64,000 bases of DNA from Glaciihabitans tibetensis (GTDB taxonomy: Bacteria > Actinomycetota > Actinomycetes > Actinomycetales > Microbacteriaceae). The position numbers and the translations under genes are program-made. Location: positions 1 through 64,000 of the forward strand of contig NZ_PVTL01000002.1 of assembly GCF_003003265.1 (NCBI RefSeq), read 5' to 3'. A model generated the notes under the pieces. It had not been told where the DNA came from, ran no database searches, and saw only the letters and a program-made list of their open reading frames with translations. Positions 1 to 8,707 of the stretch are shown here, in pieces. How positions within the stretch are numbered: position 1 is the stretch's first letter; every line of letters begins with the position of its first letter.

Positions 1-407
1 TTTGTGGGGAGTCCGGCGATGGTCCACCCGTTGGGTTCCATCTGGGTGGTGCCGGTATCGGGATGGAAGCTTGCGATGTCCTCAAGGGTGACCGGTTCGA
101 CGATGACGAACTCGTCCCAGAACGGCGGCGCGGCAGGATCGGTGGCCGGCGCCGGAGTTGACGCAGTGGGCGGCGATGTCGGGCGGGGCGGTGTGCGCGG
201 CGGGGTCGTGGGTACAGCCCCAGGCCCGCCTTCGGATCCGTCGAGGACCGCATTCTCGTCTTGGATGGACCCGTCTACGTTCGGGCATCCGGATGTGGTC
301 TGATTTCCGCTATCGCAAACTCCTGCGGCGGGGGTGCCAGGCACGGGTGCAGGTGCGATCGCAAGCGCGAGGGCTGTACCCAGATGTAAAGACAAGACGG
401 CTAGCAC
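1..407 (-). CDS. Secreted proline/threonine-rich protein, 3' end outside the window
   Basis: Reads leftward off the window edge, so it is partial. The proposed GTG start at 407 overlaps the stop of the upstream gene (GTGCTAG), which suggests translational coupling. The first ~30 residues (MLAVLSLHLGTALALAIAPA...) look like a signal peptide. A Cys-containing stretch and a Pro/Thr/Ala-rich linker of about 35 residues follow, then the start of a folded region ending PNGWTIAGLPT at the edge. From memory, actinobacterial proteins with a PKD-type domain resemble this last part, but the domain itself is not in the window. Reading frame and coupling are seen directly; the function is unknown. Confidence 0.65.
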   Translation of the reverse strand, partial: MLAVLSLHLGTALALAIAPAPVPGTPAAGVCDSGNQTTSGCPNVDGSIQDENAVLDGSEGGPGAVPTTPPRTPPRPTSPPTASTPAPATDPAAPPFWDEFVIVEPVTLEDIASFHPDTGTTQMEPNGWTIAGLPT

Positions 408-1030
408 ACTCCGCCCCCTTGCCACACGAACTTGGAAGCGACCGCTAGCCCGGTTGGAGAATCTTTCGAGACGGAGAAGGTGAGTTCAAATGGTGTGAGA
501 TCCGGGCGCGTATCCGTCACGACGCTCGATCCCGTCGCGTCGACCACGTCGACGTCTGCGACGTTCGCACATGCGTAGGCGGTGACGACGACCTCGTTCG
601 CTAGGGAGCGGGACTGCAGCGCGAAGTTCTCGATGGTTGTCTGCCCCATCAGCCGCAAGCCGCCGCTATTAAATCGCTGGAAGCCTTGTAGCTCCGTCTC
701 GACGACGTCTGGTTCGGCGAATGCATCTAGGCGTTCGGCGCCTGCCCCGCTGTCGGCCAGGATTGCGTCGGTCGCCGCGAGGAACCCTTCGTAGGTGGCC
801 CGGGCAGCCGCGAGAGCCTCTTCGTCCGTAGAGAAAAGTGGTGCCGGGGTGGGTGTTTCGGCAGCCGCGGTGGAGTCAGTTGCCGGCGCGGTGTTGGCTG
901 CGGGCGCGGCAGTGCTGGTCGGCCACCAGACCATGAGCGCCGCGGCAGCCAACCCGAGCGTGGCGACCAGGGCGGCGCCAGCCAGCACTACGCGGCGGCG
1001 CAGTCGGGGAAGCTGAGGGCGTGAGTGCAT
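401..1030 (-). CDS. Membrane-anchored extracytoplasmic protein, DUF6318-like
   Basis: 209 residues. A basic N-terminus is followed by one hydrophobic helix at about residues 15-35, then a low-complexity Ala/Thr/Pro linker, then a folded domain beginning LFSTDEEALAAARATYEGF. The arrangement (anchor, linker, helical TDEEAL..AYEGFL segment) resembles small actinobacterial lipoprotein-type proteins of the DUF6318 kind, though no lipobox Cys is evident here. It is probably exposed outside the membrane. It is coupled to the downstream secreted-protein gene by a 7-base overlap, so the two may act together. No enzymatic motif is visible. Confidence 0.6.
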   Translation of the reverse strand: MHSRPQLPRLRRRVVLAGAALVATLGLAAAALMVWWPTSTAAPAANTAPATDSTAAAETPTPAPLFSTDEEALAAARATYEGFLAATDAILADSGAGAERLDAFAEPDVVETELQGFQRFNSGGLRLMGQTTIENFALQSRSLANEVVVTAYACANVADVDVVDATGSSVVTDTRPDLTPFELTFSVSKDSPTGLAVASKFVWQGGGVC

Positions 1031-1113
1031 GCAGTGACGATAAGTCAGCTGCGTGGCATCCCGCTCGAGTTATCCACAGGCCGCAAAAGCAGGGGCGAGG
1101 CGTCGTCGAGCTG

Positions 1114-2511
1114 CTAGCCGGGATGCGTCATTGAGAGCACGTTGAGCAGGGTGTCGAGCTGCTCCTCGGTGATCTCGCCGCGCTCCACGAACCCGAGGTC
1201 GATGACGGCCTCGCGCACGGTGAGCGAGGAGGCGACCGCGTGCTTGGCCACCTTGGCGGCCGATTCGTAGCCGATCACGCGGTTGAGCGGGGTGACGATG
1301 GAGGGCGAGGACTCCGCGAGAGCCAGCGCGCGCTCGACGTTGGCCGTGAGGCCGTCGATGGTCTTGTCGGCGAGGAGGCGACTCGAGTTGGTCAGCAGCC
1401 GGATGGACTCCAACAGCGCAGTTCCCATTACGGGAATGGCGACGTTCAGTTCGAAGCTGCCGCTCGCGCCCGCCCAGGCGATCGTGGCGTCGTTGCCGAT
1501 GACGCGGGCACCGACCATCAGGACGGCTTCCGGGATGACCGGGTTGACCTTGCCCGGCATGATTGAGGATCCGGGCTGCAGATCCGGGATGTTGATCTCT
1601 CCGAGACCCGTGTTGGGCCCGGAGCCCATCCAGCGCAGGTCGTTGCAGATCTTTGTGAGCGACACGGCGAGTACTCGCAACGCGCCGGACGCCTCGACGA
1701 GCGCATCGCGGGCGCCCTGCGCTTCGAAGTGGTCTCGGGCCTCAACGATCGGAAGACCGGTGTTCTCGGCGAGCTCGGCGATGACCTGCTGAGGGAATCC
1801 GGCCGGGGTATTGATACCGGTGCCCACGGCGGTGCCCCCGAGGGGGACCTCGGCGACGCGCCCGATGGTGCCCTCGACGCGTTCAATGCCGAGGCGGATC
1901 TGGCGCGCGAACCCGGCGAACTCCTGGCCCAGGGTCACGGGAGTCGCATCCATCAGGTGGGTGCGACCGGACTTCACCACGGTCTTCCACAGCACGGCCT
2001 TGGCCTCGAGGGCGACGGCGAGGTGATCGAGCGCGGGGATGAGGTCGGCGAGGAGCGCTCCGGTGACGGCGACGTGCACCGACGTGGGGAACACGTCGTT
2101 GGAGGACTGCGACGCATTGACGTGGTCGTTCGGATGAACGGGCGAGCCGAGCTCGGAAGACGCGATCGTCGCCAGGACCTCGTTCATGTTCATGTTGCTG
2201 GAGGTGCCGCTGCCGGTTTGGTAGGTGTCGACCGGAAACTGGTCATGGAACTGACCGGCGATGAGCGACTCCGCCGCGGCGACAATGGCGGCCGAGATGT
2301 CGGCGTCAAGCACTCCGAGCGACCCGTTCACGATCGCGGCAGCGCGCTTGATGCGGGCGAGCGCCACGATCTGTGCGGGTTCGAGGCCCGCGCCGGAGAT
2401 GGGGAAGTTCTCCACGGCGCGCTGCGTCTGCGCGCCGTAGAGAGCGGAGGCCGGAACCCGCACCTCGCCCATTGTGTCGTGTTCGATGCGGTAGTCCTGC
2501 GGAGTGGTCAC
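1114..2511 (-). CDS. fumC: Fumarate hydratase, class II
   Basis: Interconverts fumarate and L-malate in the cytoplasmic TCA cycle. 465 residues, the normal length for the iron-free class II enzyme. The GSGTSSNMN segment is at residues 100-108, the active-site THLMDATP segment at 184-191, and the superfamily signature [11 protein letters not shown] at 314-324 with the flexible-loop serines. The GTG start at 2511 has a GAAGGAAG ribosome site a few bases upstream. Class I fumarase [4Fe-4S] cysteine patterns are absent. The gene runs in the same direction as the carbonic anhydrase group but is separated from it by about 125 bp, so it is probably its own unit. Confidence 0.97.
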   Translation of the reverse strand: MTTPQDYRIEHDTMGEVRVPASALYGAQTQRAVENFPISGAGLEPAQIVALARIKRAAAIVNGSLGVLDADISAAIVAAAESLIAGQFHDQFPVDTYQTGSGTSSNMNMNEVLATIASSELGSPVHPNDHVNASQSSNDVFPTSVHVAVTGALLADLIPALDHLAVALEAKAVLWKTVVKSGRTHLMDATPVTLGQEFAGFARQIRLGIERVEGTIGRVAEVPLGGTAVGTGINTPAGFPQQVIAELAENTGLPIVEARDHFEAQGARDALVEASGALRVLAVSLTKICNDLRWMGSGPNTGLGEINIPDLQPGSSIMPGKVNPVIPEAVLMVGARVIGNDATIAWAGASGSFELNVAIPVMGTALLESIRLLTNSSRLLADKTIDGLTANVERALALAESSPSIVTPLNRVIGYESAAKVAKHAVASSLTVREAVIDLGFVERGEITEEQLDTLLNVLSMTHPG

Positions 2512-2636
2512 GGCGGTGTGCTTCCTTCGGGGTACGTGGTGCGGTGGAGCGATGGACGGATGATGCGGGCCGAACGGATCAGGCAGACGGGCGAGTCACA
2601 CCGGCCAGTCAGACGGGCTAGTGAAACCCGGCGCGA

Positions 2637-3341
2637 CTAGATTGCGCCAAGCGCGATGTCTGGCACCGCGCGACCCTCAAGGAGCCGGTAGTTCGCACCG
2701 ACGATAGCCAGCGTACCGGCGGCGATCGCGTCGCTGATGAGTTCGGACTCTTCGAGCAGCTCGGCGATGGTGTCGCGCAGGTGTTCCCGGCCCACGGCCT
2801 GGGCATCAATGGTGCTGGGGTCAATGGTGCCGGAGCGGAAGGCGCCTGAGTCAATGGTGCCGGAGTCGATCGCGCTGGAGTCGGTCGCGGACTCACCCGA
2901 GGACTGCGCGCCCACTCGGCGCACGGCGGGCACGATCTTCTCGATCAGAGTGGTGATGTGCGGAGGAAGCGGAACAGCGTCTGGACCCTGCGAGTCGATT
3001 GCGGCCAGCACGGCACCGCACTGGTCATGGCCGAGGACCACGATCAGCGGCACGTGCAAGACGCCGACGGCATACTCCAACGAACCGACGACGCTATCGG
3101 AGATGATCTGCCCGGCATTACGCACTACGAAGAGGTCGCCGATGCCCTTGTCGAAGATGATCTCAGCGGCGAGGCGGGAATCGCTGCAGCCGAAGAGGGC
3201 GGCGAGCGGTTCTTGCGCGGCCGCGACCTCGGCCCGGCGATCGACGTCCTGACGCGGGTGGTTGGGCTCACCGTCGACGAACCGTTGGTTGCCGCGGAGC
3301 ATCTGCTGCCAGGCTTTGGCGGGGGTTCTGGAATCTGGCAC
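2637..3341 (-). CDS. Beta-class carbonic anhydrase with a low-complexity insertion
   Basis: Hydrates CO2 to bicarbonate. The zinc ligands and catalytic dyad of the beta class are visible: Cys52, Asp54 and Arg56 in GCSDSR, then His105 and Cys108 in GHDQCGA. 234 residues, longer than usual because an insertion at about residues 145-192 is built from degenerate repeats of the type SGTIDS, encoded by short tandem DNA repeats around 2800-2890. The insertion sits between the last zinc ligand and the C-terminal helices and is probably a surface loop. The GTG start lies 2 bp after the stop of the DUF4245 gene, so it is the last gene of an xseA-xseB-DUF4245-CA operon. Confidence 0.93.
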   Translation of the reverse strand: MPDSRTPAKAWQQMLRGNQRFVDGEPNHPRQDVDRRAEVAAAQEPLAALFGCSDSRLAAEIIFDKGIGDLFVVRNAGQIISDSVVGSLEYAVGVLHVPLIVVLGHDQCGAVLAAIDSQGPDAVPLPPHITTLIEKIVPAVRRVGAQSSGESATDSSAIDSGTIDSGAFRSGTIDPSTIDAQAVGREHLRDTIAELLEESELISDAIAAGTLAIVGANYRLLEGRAVPDIALGAI

Positions 3342-3343
3342 GT

Positions 3344-3976
3344 CTAGCCCTCCGGTGTGGTGATCTCGGCGGATAAAGCCGAGGCGAATAGTGCGAACTC
3401 GTTGTCGCTCGCTGTTCCATGGACAAGATATTCGGTTCCGGCGACGCTCGTGGCAAGCGAGTACGCAAAGTTGCCGGGGTCATCGGTCTCGCGCTGGTCG
3501 TAGACGTCCCAGTCGATGCCCTCAATGGTGACCTGGCCGGTGGGGCTCGCCCGGCCGAGGAAATCCTCGCGCCAGCCCGCCTCCGCGTCGATGCCCTGCT
3601 CGAGCGCGAGAAATTGATTCTTCGGCGTCACAAACCCGATGTACCAGAGGAAGCTGTCGCCGCGCGCTGCCGTCAGTTTCGCGTCGTTCGCGCGCCACTC
3701 CGGCGGGAGCGCGGGGGTGATCAGCGTGGTGGAGACTCCCGGTTGTGCCTCGGCCGCCACGGCGACGTAGTCGATCGGATCGGCCGGCGCGGGGGTGGGC
3801 CGCACGACCACCAAGACCAGGAAGAGCACTACCGCGAGGGAGGCGACGAGCGCGATGACCAGGTTGTTCGGCGTCTTGGACTCGCGGTAGTTGCGGGAAT
3901 TCTGCGCCTTGCGTTCGGCGCGCTCCTCTGGCGTCTCCGGTCGGCCGAGGTCGGCCCGAATGGGTGGCTGCGCCAT
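3344..3976 (-). CDS. DUF4245 family membrane-anchored protein
   Basis: 210 residues from the ATG at 3976. A start further upstream is possible but would run deep into xseB; the chosen ATG lies 2 bp after the xseB stop and gives the usual N-terminus (MAQPPIRADLGRPETPEERA). The cytoplasmic N-terminal 45 residues are followed by one transmembrane helix (NNLVIALVASLAVVLFLVLV) and an extracytoplasmic domain of about 140 residues. The DUF4245 family is conserved in actinobacteria, often beside xseAB or fructose-bisphosphatase genes, but its function is unknown. Position and spacing place it in the xseAB operon. Confidence 0.85.
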   Translation of the reverse strand: MAQPPIRADLGRPETPEERAERKAQNSRNYRESKTPNNLVIALVASLAVVLFLVLVVVRPTPAPADPIDYVAVAAEAQPGVSTTLITPALPPEWRANDAKLTAARGDSFLWYIGFVTPKNQFLALEQGIDAEAGWREDFLGRASPTGQVTIEGIDWDVYDQRETDDPGNFAYSLATSVAGTEYLVHGTASDNEFALFASALSAEITTPEG

Positions 3977-3978
3977 GG

Positions 3979-4278
3979 CTACTCGGCGGCGGCGGCGCGT
4001 GCCGCATCGAGGCGTGCTTTGGCGCCAAGGAGCCACTCTTCGCACCGTTTGGCCAGCGCCTCACCGCGCTCCCACAGCGCCAGCGACTGCTCGAGCGTTG
4101 CAGAACCCTGCTCCAGCTCGTTGACTACCCGCACGAGTTCGTCGCGCGCCTGCTCGTAGCTGAGCGCACGGATGTCGTCGGATTTGTCAGACGCCGAGCT
4201 GCCGGGTACGGATTCGCCAGAGACAGAGTCGGCGGACGTCGAACCGGGGAATGCTGCGTTCGGGGAAGCGGTAACCAC
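3979..4278 (-). CDS. xseB: Exodeoxyribonuclease VII small subunit
   Basis: Small subunit that joins several copies to XseA to form exonuclease VII, which degrades single-stranded DNA from both ends. The conserved core [18 protein letters not shown] followed by [14 protein letters not shown] is clear at about residues 40-80. The protein is 99 residues; the first ~36 are a Ser-rich, low-complexity extension not typical of the family, so translation could begin later, but no better start with a ribosome site was seen. It follows xseA by 9 bp. Confidence 0.92.
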   Translation of the reverse strand: MVTASPNAAFPGSTSADSVSGESVPGSSASDKSDDIRALSYEQARDELVRVVNELEQGSATLEQSLALWERGEALAKRCEEWLLGAKARLDAARAAAAE

Positions 4279-4287
4279 GGAGCAACT

Positions 4288-5526
4288 CTACCGATCGTCG
4301 GTGACAGCGGTCGCGAGTTTCGTCGCGATGGTGGGGAGCTTTCCTTCGGCCAGGGTGAGGAGGAGTGGTGTTCCCTCCGGGGCATCCTCGGGACGCCGCA
4401 ATGCCAGCCCAGACGGCAGCTGCGCGATAGCGTAGCCCCGATCGAGCGTGCGCTGGGGCGACAGGGCGCGCAACTGGGCGGTCAGTTCCACAATCCTGGT
4501 GCCGTTCCGCTCGAGCAGGCGGCCCATCAGTTCGGAGCCCCTCGCGACATAGCGGGTGAGCTCCTCGCCCCGGGAGTCGACCAACCAGGTGGGATTGGCC
4601 AGCACCGGGCGTGAGCGCAGCTGTTCGAGCCGATCGATCTCGGTGCGGAGGAGGTGGGTCACGCGGGAGCTGATGCGGGCGCGTGCCTGGTGCATGCGGT
4701 TGAGTTCTTCCGCGACATCCGGAACCACCCGCTTTGCCGCGTCTGTCGGGGTCGATGCACGCAGGTCGGCCACGTCGTCGAGCAGCGGGCGATCAGCTTC
4801 GTGACCGATGGCGCTGACGATCGGCGTGGTACAGGCCGCGGCCGTGCGCACGAGCGTTTCGTCGCTGAACACGAGGAGGTTCTGGAAGTCCCCGCCACCG
4901 CGGGCGACGACGATGACGTCGACGGCGGGATCCTCGTCGAGGCGTCGGAGCGCTGCGGTCACCTCGCCGGCGGCCCGGTCACCCTGCACGGCGGCGTGCA
5001 CCACCCGGAACTCCACCGCGGGCCACCGCAGCTGGGCGTTACGCAGCACATCCTTCTCGGCGTCGCTGTCGCGCCCGGTGATCAGGCCAACGCAGTGGGG
5101 GAGAAAGGGGAGGGCGCGTTTGCGCGAGGGGTCGAACAGGCCCTCTGCTCGCAGGGTCTGGCGGAGCCTCTCCAACCTCTCGAGCAGGTCGCCGAGGCCG
5201 ACGTGACGCATCTCGAAGACCTGCATCGTGAGCGTGCCGCCCTTGACCCAGTAATTGGGCTTGACCAGGGCGATGACCCGGTCGCCCTGTTTGAGGTCGG
5301 CGGGGATTTTCGCCTTCACCGACGACCAGATGGTGAACGAGACGGTGGCGTCGGCGTCGAGGTCCTTGAGTTTGCCGTAAACGTTGCCGCCCGACATCCC
5401 CCACTGCGTAATTTCGCCCTCGACCCACACGGAGCCCAGGCGATCGATCCACCCCTTGATCTTCGCCGAGAGGAGGCCAACCGGCCACGGCGAATCGACG
5501 GTGGGTGGGGTTTCCACGATCGTCAT
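4288..5526 (-). CDS. xseA: Exodeoxyribonuclease VII large subunit
   Basis: Catalytic subunit of exonuclease VII. 412 residues, with the N-terminal OB-fold (WVEGEITQW at about residue 34, then FTIWSSVKAKIPADLKQGDRV) and the catalytic domain with GLITGRDSDAEKDVLRN, DVIVVARGGGDFQNLLVFSDE split over about residues 140-225, and IGHEADRPL. The C-terminal region is helical, ending with the RGYAI motif (TLDRGYAIAQ). The ATG at 5526 has a GGGGAGA ribosome site. It heads a leftward operon with xseB, DUF4245 and carbonic anhydrase and diverges from ispH over only 47 bp. Confidence 0.96.
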   Translation of the reverse strand: MTIVETPPTVDSPWPVGLLSAKIKGWIDRLGSVWVEGEITQWGMSGGNVYGKLKDLDADATVSFTIWSSVKAKIPADLKQGDRVIALVKPNYWVKGGTLTMQVFEMRHVGLGDLLERLERLRQTLRAEGLFDPSRKRALPFLPHCVGLITGRDSDAEKDVLRNAQLRWPAVEFRVVHAAVQGDRAAGEVTAALRRLDEDPAVDVIVVARGGGDFQNLLVFSDETLVRTAAACTTPIVSAIGHEADRPLLDDVADLRASTPTDAAKRVVPDVAEELNRMHQARARISSRVTHLLRTEIDRLEQLRSRPVLANPTWLVDSRGEELTRYVARGSELMGRLLERNGTRIVELTAQLRALSPQRTLDRGYAIAQLPSGLALRRPEDAPEGTPLLLTLAEGKLPTIATKLATAVTDDR

Positions 5527-5561
5527 GGTTGTCTCCCCAGCTTCCGTGCCCCTGGCTCGGA

Positions 5562-5567
5562 TACAAT
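5562..5567 (+). promoter_or_regulatory. -10 box of ispH, probably leaderless
   Basis: TACAAT ends six bases before the GTG start, so transcription should begin at or next to the start codon. No Shine-Dalgarno sequence lies between them. Confidence 0.6.
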
Positions 5568-5573
5568 CCGTAG

Positions 5574-6662
5574 GTGAGCAATATCTCTAACGGCTCTGCC
5601 GTCAGCCTCGAGATGCCGCGGGTTCCCGCGGTACGTAACAGGCTACGGGACAATCCCGTGCCCCTGCCGAAGCGGGTGATCCTCGCCGCGCCCCGGGGAT
5701 ACTGTGCAGGAGTGGACCGCGCGGTCATCGCCGTGGAGAAAGCGCTTGAGCGTTTCGGCGCCCCGGTGTATGTGCGCAAGCAGATCGTGCACAACATCCA
5801 CGTGGTCTCCACCCTCGAACGCAAGGGCGCAATCTTCGTCGACGAGGTCGACGAGGTGCCCGTCGGGTCGCACATCGTATTCAGCGCCCACGGTGTGTCG
5901 CCCGCCGTCGTGCAGGGCGCCGCCGACCGCAATCTCGATGCCATCGACGCGACCTGCCCGCTGGTCACCAAGGTGCACCGCGAGGCCGTGCGGTTCTCCC
6001 GTGACGACTTCGAAATCCTGCTGATCGGCCACCGCGGCCACGAAGAGGTCGAGGGAACGATGGGCCACGCGCCCGAGCGCACGATCCTCGTGAACAGCCC
6101 GGCCGACGTGCCCAACATCGTTGTGAACAACCCCGATCACGTGGTCTGGTTGTCGCAGACGACCCTCAGTGTGGACGAGACGATGGAAACCGTGCGCCTG
6201 CTGCGCGAGCGGTTCCCGAACCTGCAGGACCCGCCGAGCGACGACATTTGCTACGCCACGACGAACCGCCAGGTCGCCATCAAGAAGGTCTCCGAGCAAG
6301 CTGAACTGGTCATCGTGGTGGGCTCGGCAAACAGCTCCAACACCGTTCGCCTGGTCGACGTCGCCCTGGAGAATGGGGCGAGGGCCGCCTACCGCGTGGA
6401 CTACGCGAGCGAGATCCAGCAGGAGTGGCTCGACGGTGTCTCCACAGTCGGCGTATCCAGCGGTGCGTCCGTGCCCGAAGTGCTCGTGCAGGAAGTGCTC
6501 AACGACCTCGCCGATGCGGGATACGCTGACGTCCAGCAGGTCGTCACCGCAGAAGAAGACCTCATGTTCTCCCTCCCGAAGGAACTCCGCAAGGACGCGA
6601 ACGGCAACCCGGACGAACGCGGTCTGGGCGGTCGCGTGCGTCGACTCGATTGGCAGCAATAG
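5574..6662 (+). CDS. ispH: 4-hydroxy-3-methylbut-2-enyl diphosphate reductase
   Basis: Last step of the MEP isoprenoid pathway, reducing HMBPP to IPP and DMAPP with an iron-sulfur cluster. The three cluster cysteines are visible: Cys44 in [10 protein letters not shown], Cys128 in [11 protein letters not shown] and Cys226 in CYATTNRQ. The HGVSP and [13 protein letters not shown] segments lie between. 362 residues, slightly longer than the family because of about 30 N-terminal residues. The GTG start is six bases after a TACAAT box. The next gene's GTG overlaps the TAG stop by one base, so the two are co-transcribed. Confidence 0.97.
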   Translation: MSNISNGSAVSLEMPRVPAVRNRLRDNPVPLPKRVILAAPRGYCAGVDRAVIAVEKALERFGAPVYVRKQIVHNIHVVSTLERKGAIFVDEVDEVPVGSHIVFSAHGVSPAVVQGAADRNLDAIDATCPLVTKVHREAVRFSRDDFEILLIGHRGHEEVEGTMGHAPERTILVNSPADVPNIVVNNPDHVVWLSQTTLSVDETMETVRLLRERFPNLQDPPSDDICYATTNRQVAIKKVSEQAELVIVVGSANSSNTVRLVDVALENGARAAYRVDYASEIQQEWLDGVSTVGVSSGASVPEVLVQEVLNDLADAGYADVQQVVTAEEDLMFSLPKELRKDANGNPDERGLGGRVRRLDWQQ

Positions 6663-7285
6663 TGACTGACCCCCGCCCCCGCCCGCAATACGGCGAGTAC
6701 GCCACCCCAGAAGAGCAAGCGAAGGCCATGGGCGTGGGCTCTCCGGCGTCGGCCGCTGCTTCTGCCTCCGTTGATGGGCGGGCGGATGTCGCTGCGCCCA
6801 AGCGGTCGGTCGGCTCCGAGACATCCGCCGCCCAGGCCCCCACCGGCTCGCCCACCCCGACCGGCTCGACCGGCTCGCCCAAATCGACCGCCGACCCCGC
6901 TGCGCCGGCCGGCGTCCGCCCGCGTCGCACCTGGGACTCGGTGCTCACCGCCGTTCTGCTCGGCGTCGGCGCCGTCTCGGTGCTCACGTCGATTCCGCAG
7001 TACGCCGACTTCGCGTCGTGGATTGACACCGGGCTGGCCCAGCTCGGCTATGACGACTACGCGAACTCCGAGCTGGCTTCCACCGTCGGAATCGCACTCA
7101 ACATCACGCAAATTGTCCTGTTCGTGGCGGGAGCAGTGATGGCGATCCTCATGCTGCGGCGCAATCGACTGGCTTTCATCTATCCGCTGATCGCCGGCCT
7201 GGTCTTCTTCGTGGTTACGTTCATCCTGGTGGCCGTTCTGTTCGCGTCGGACCCGGCGCTTCTGGACTCGATCTCCTCAAGGTAG
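6662..7285 (+). CDS. DUF6264 family membrane protein
   Basis: 207 residues from the GTG at 6662, which overlaps the ispH stop and gives the family-like start [20 protein letters not shown] start 12 bases upstream (TTG) is possible but less likely. The N-terminal ~80 residues are a disordered Ser/Thr/Pro/Ala linker with SPTPTGSTGSP-type repeats. Three hydrophobic segments follow (DSVLTAVLLGVGAVSVLT; VGIALNITQIVLFVAGAVMAIL; LAFIYPLIAGLVFFVVTFILV). Proteins of this kind occur next to ispH in Microbacteriaceae; the function is unknown. Confidence 0.8.
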   Translation: MTDPRPRPQYGEYATPEEQAKAMGVGSPASAAASASVDGRADVAAPKRSVGSETSAAQAPTGSPTPTGSTGSPKSTADPAAPAGVRPRRTWDSVLTAVLLGVGAVSVLTSIPQYADFASWIDTGLAQLGYDDYANSELASTVGIALNITQIVLFVAGAVMAILMLRRNRLAFIYPLIAGLVFFVVTFILVAVLFASDPALLDSISSR

Positions 7286-7328
7286 CCGCGCGGGTTTCGC
7301 GAGGTAGCCTGCGCGGGTTTCGCGAGGA
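7283..7328. repeat. Two tandem copies of a 23-bp unit
   Basis: The unit, containing gcgcgggtttcgcgagg, occurs twice in direct order just after the DUF6264 gene. Each copy contains a small CGCG...CGCG inverted repeat, so a hairpin role in transcription termination is possible. No T-run follows. Confidence 0.6.
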
Positions 7329-7354
7329 TTCTTAGCGTTCAGTGCGAGGCGACG

Positions 7355-8707
7355 GTGCCGCAACGCCGGATGTGGTTGTCTGGGCGAGTGACGAGCCAAC
7401 TCTCTCAACCCGCCGTGCTGCCTCGGCACGTTGCGGCAGCGGCGACGGTGGCCGCGTGTGTTCGGTGCGTCTGGGCCATCGCTGCGACGATCATCGTTAT
7501 GGCGATCGCGTCGGTTATCACCACCCTCGCCAGCAGTGGCGATCTGCCCTCGCTCGGCGCCCCCCTCGCCGCGCTCGTTGTGATGCTGGTTGCACTCGGG
7601 GTGGTGGCCCTCCGCCCGTCCGCGCTGAGCCTCGCCGGTTTCATCGTGGTCGGCGCCGTGTGCGTGTGGGCCTATCAATACTCCCTGATGGTGATCGCGC
7701 CGGAGCTGAACCCGGGGTCGGTCTTTGTGCTCAACCGGCCCGCCCTGGCGCTCGTGCTGGTGGGCACCGCGTCGGCGTCGCCGATCAACGCGATCGGGTG
7801 GGGCGTTGCCGGATACCTGGCCGGACAGGCATCCGTGATTCTCGTGGCGTTTCAGTTCGACGTACCCCCATCCACGGGGGCCGGACCAACCCTCGTTCTG
7901 GTCAACTACGTGGGGGTGTTTCTGGCCATCGCTCTGATTCAGCGAGCCCAGAACGGACGCGTGCCCGACCTGCGTCGCCTCCGCCAGGAGACCGAACTGT
8001 CCGACAAGCAGCGCGACCGCGAACGCGCGGACGCCGCGCTGCTGCACGACACGATCCTCAGCGACCTTTCGCTGATCATCAACTCGCCGCCGCTGATCGA
8101 CGACCGGGTGCGGGCGCGCCTGCTGCACGACATCACGACCCTGGCCCATCCGGAGTGGCGGGATGACGCGCGGCGCTCCGCTCACCCGCGGGATACCGAG
8201 TTCCGCAACGCAGTCACGAACCTCGCCAGCGAGTTTCACGGCCGCGGGCTCAGCGTTGACGTCACCATCGATCCCGGGGCGGTGGCGGACGTGCCGCCGA
8301 CGGTGGTCGAGGCCGCGCTGGGCGCAGCGCGTGCGTGCCTGGAAAATGTGCTGAACCACTCGGGGGAGGATTCGGCGGAGCTCATCATCGGGATTGGGGC
8401 GGGTCCGTCTGGTCCGTCGGGTCCGTCTGGTCCGGCAGGTGTGGAGGGTCCGTCGGGTCTAGCGGCCGATCCCGGGAGTGTCGAGAAGCCGGGGGAGGTG
8501 CTGACGCTGATGGTGGTCGACGCGGGGGTCGGTTTCGATCCGGCCGCGGTGCCCGCCGACCGGCTCGGCCTGCGGGCCTCGGTCGTGCACCGGGTGGAAT
8601 CGCTGGGCGGAACCGTGCGGGTGTGGTCCGCGCCCGGTAGTGGCGCATCCGTGCTGCTCTCCTTCCCAATCCCGGTCCGCGGCGAACGGGAGCCGGTCGA
8701 CGCATGA
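7355..8707 (+). CDS. Membrane sensor histidine kinase-like protein (NarL/DesK-type ATPase domain)
   Basis: 450 residues. At least five hydrophobic helices at about residues 38-200, a short coiled linker, an H-box-like segment AALLHDTILSDLSLI (His231), and a C-terminal HATPase_c-like domain with ACLENVLNHSG as the N-box, VVDAGVGFDP as the G1 box and GSGASVLLSFPIP at the end. A collagen-like run of GPSGPSGPSGP sits at about residues 349-360, inside the ATPase domain between N-box and G1, encoded by 9-bp DNA repeats; this is unusual. The ATGA overlap with the next gene shows coupling. No response regulator is adjacent. Kinase activity is inferred, not shown. Confidence 0.75.
   Translation: MPQRRMWLSGRVTSQLSQPAVLPRHVAAAATVAACVRCVWAIAATIIVMAIASVITTLASSGDLPSLGAPLAALVVMLVALGVVALRPSALSLAGFIVVGAVCVWAYQYSLMVIAPELNPGSVFVLNRPALALVLVGTASASPINAIGWGVAGYLAGQASVILVAFQFDVPPSTGAGPTLVLVNYVGVFLAIALIQRAQNGRVPDLRRLRQETELSDKQRDRERADAALLHDTILSDLSLIINSPPLIDDRVRARLLHDITTLAHPEWRDDARRSAHPRDTEFRNAVTNLASEFHGRGLSVDVTIDPGAVADVPPTVVEAALGAARACLENVLNHSGEDSAELIIGIGAGPSGPSGPSGPAGVEGPSGLAADPGSVEKPGEVLTLMVVDAGVGFDPAAVPADRLGLRASVVHRVESLGGTVRVWSAPGSGASVLLSFPIPVRGEREPVDA

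Noticed and set aside
4980..5020. A further gtggagttccg match (minus strand) inside xseA
   Set aside because: It encodes VEFRVVHA in the normal xseA frame, has the opposite orientation and shows no match outside 11 bases. It is a chance match of common codons and shows why the weak match at 17542 was not counted as a sure copy.
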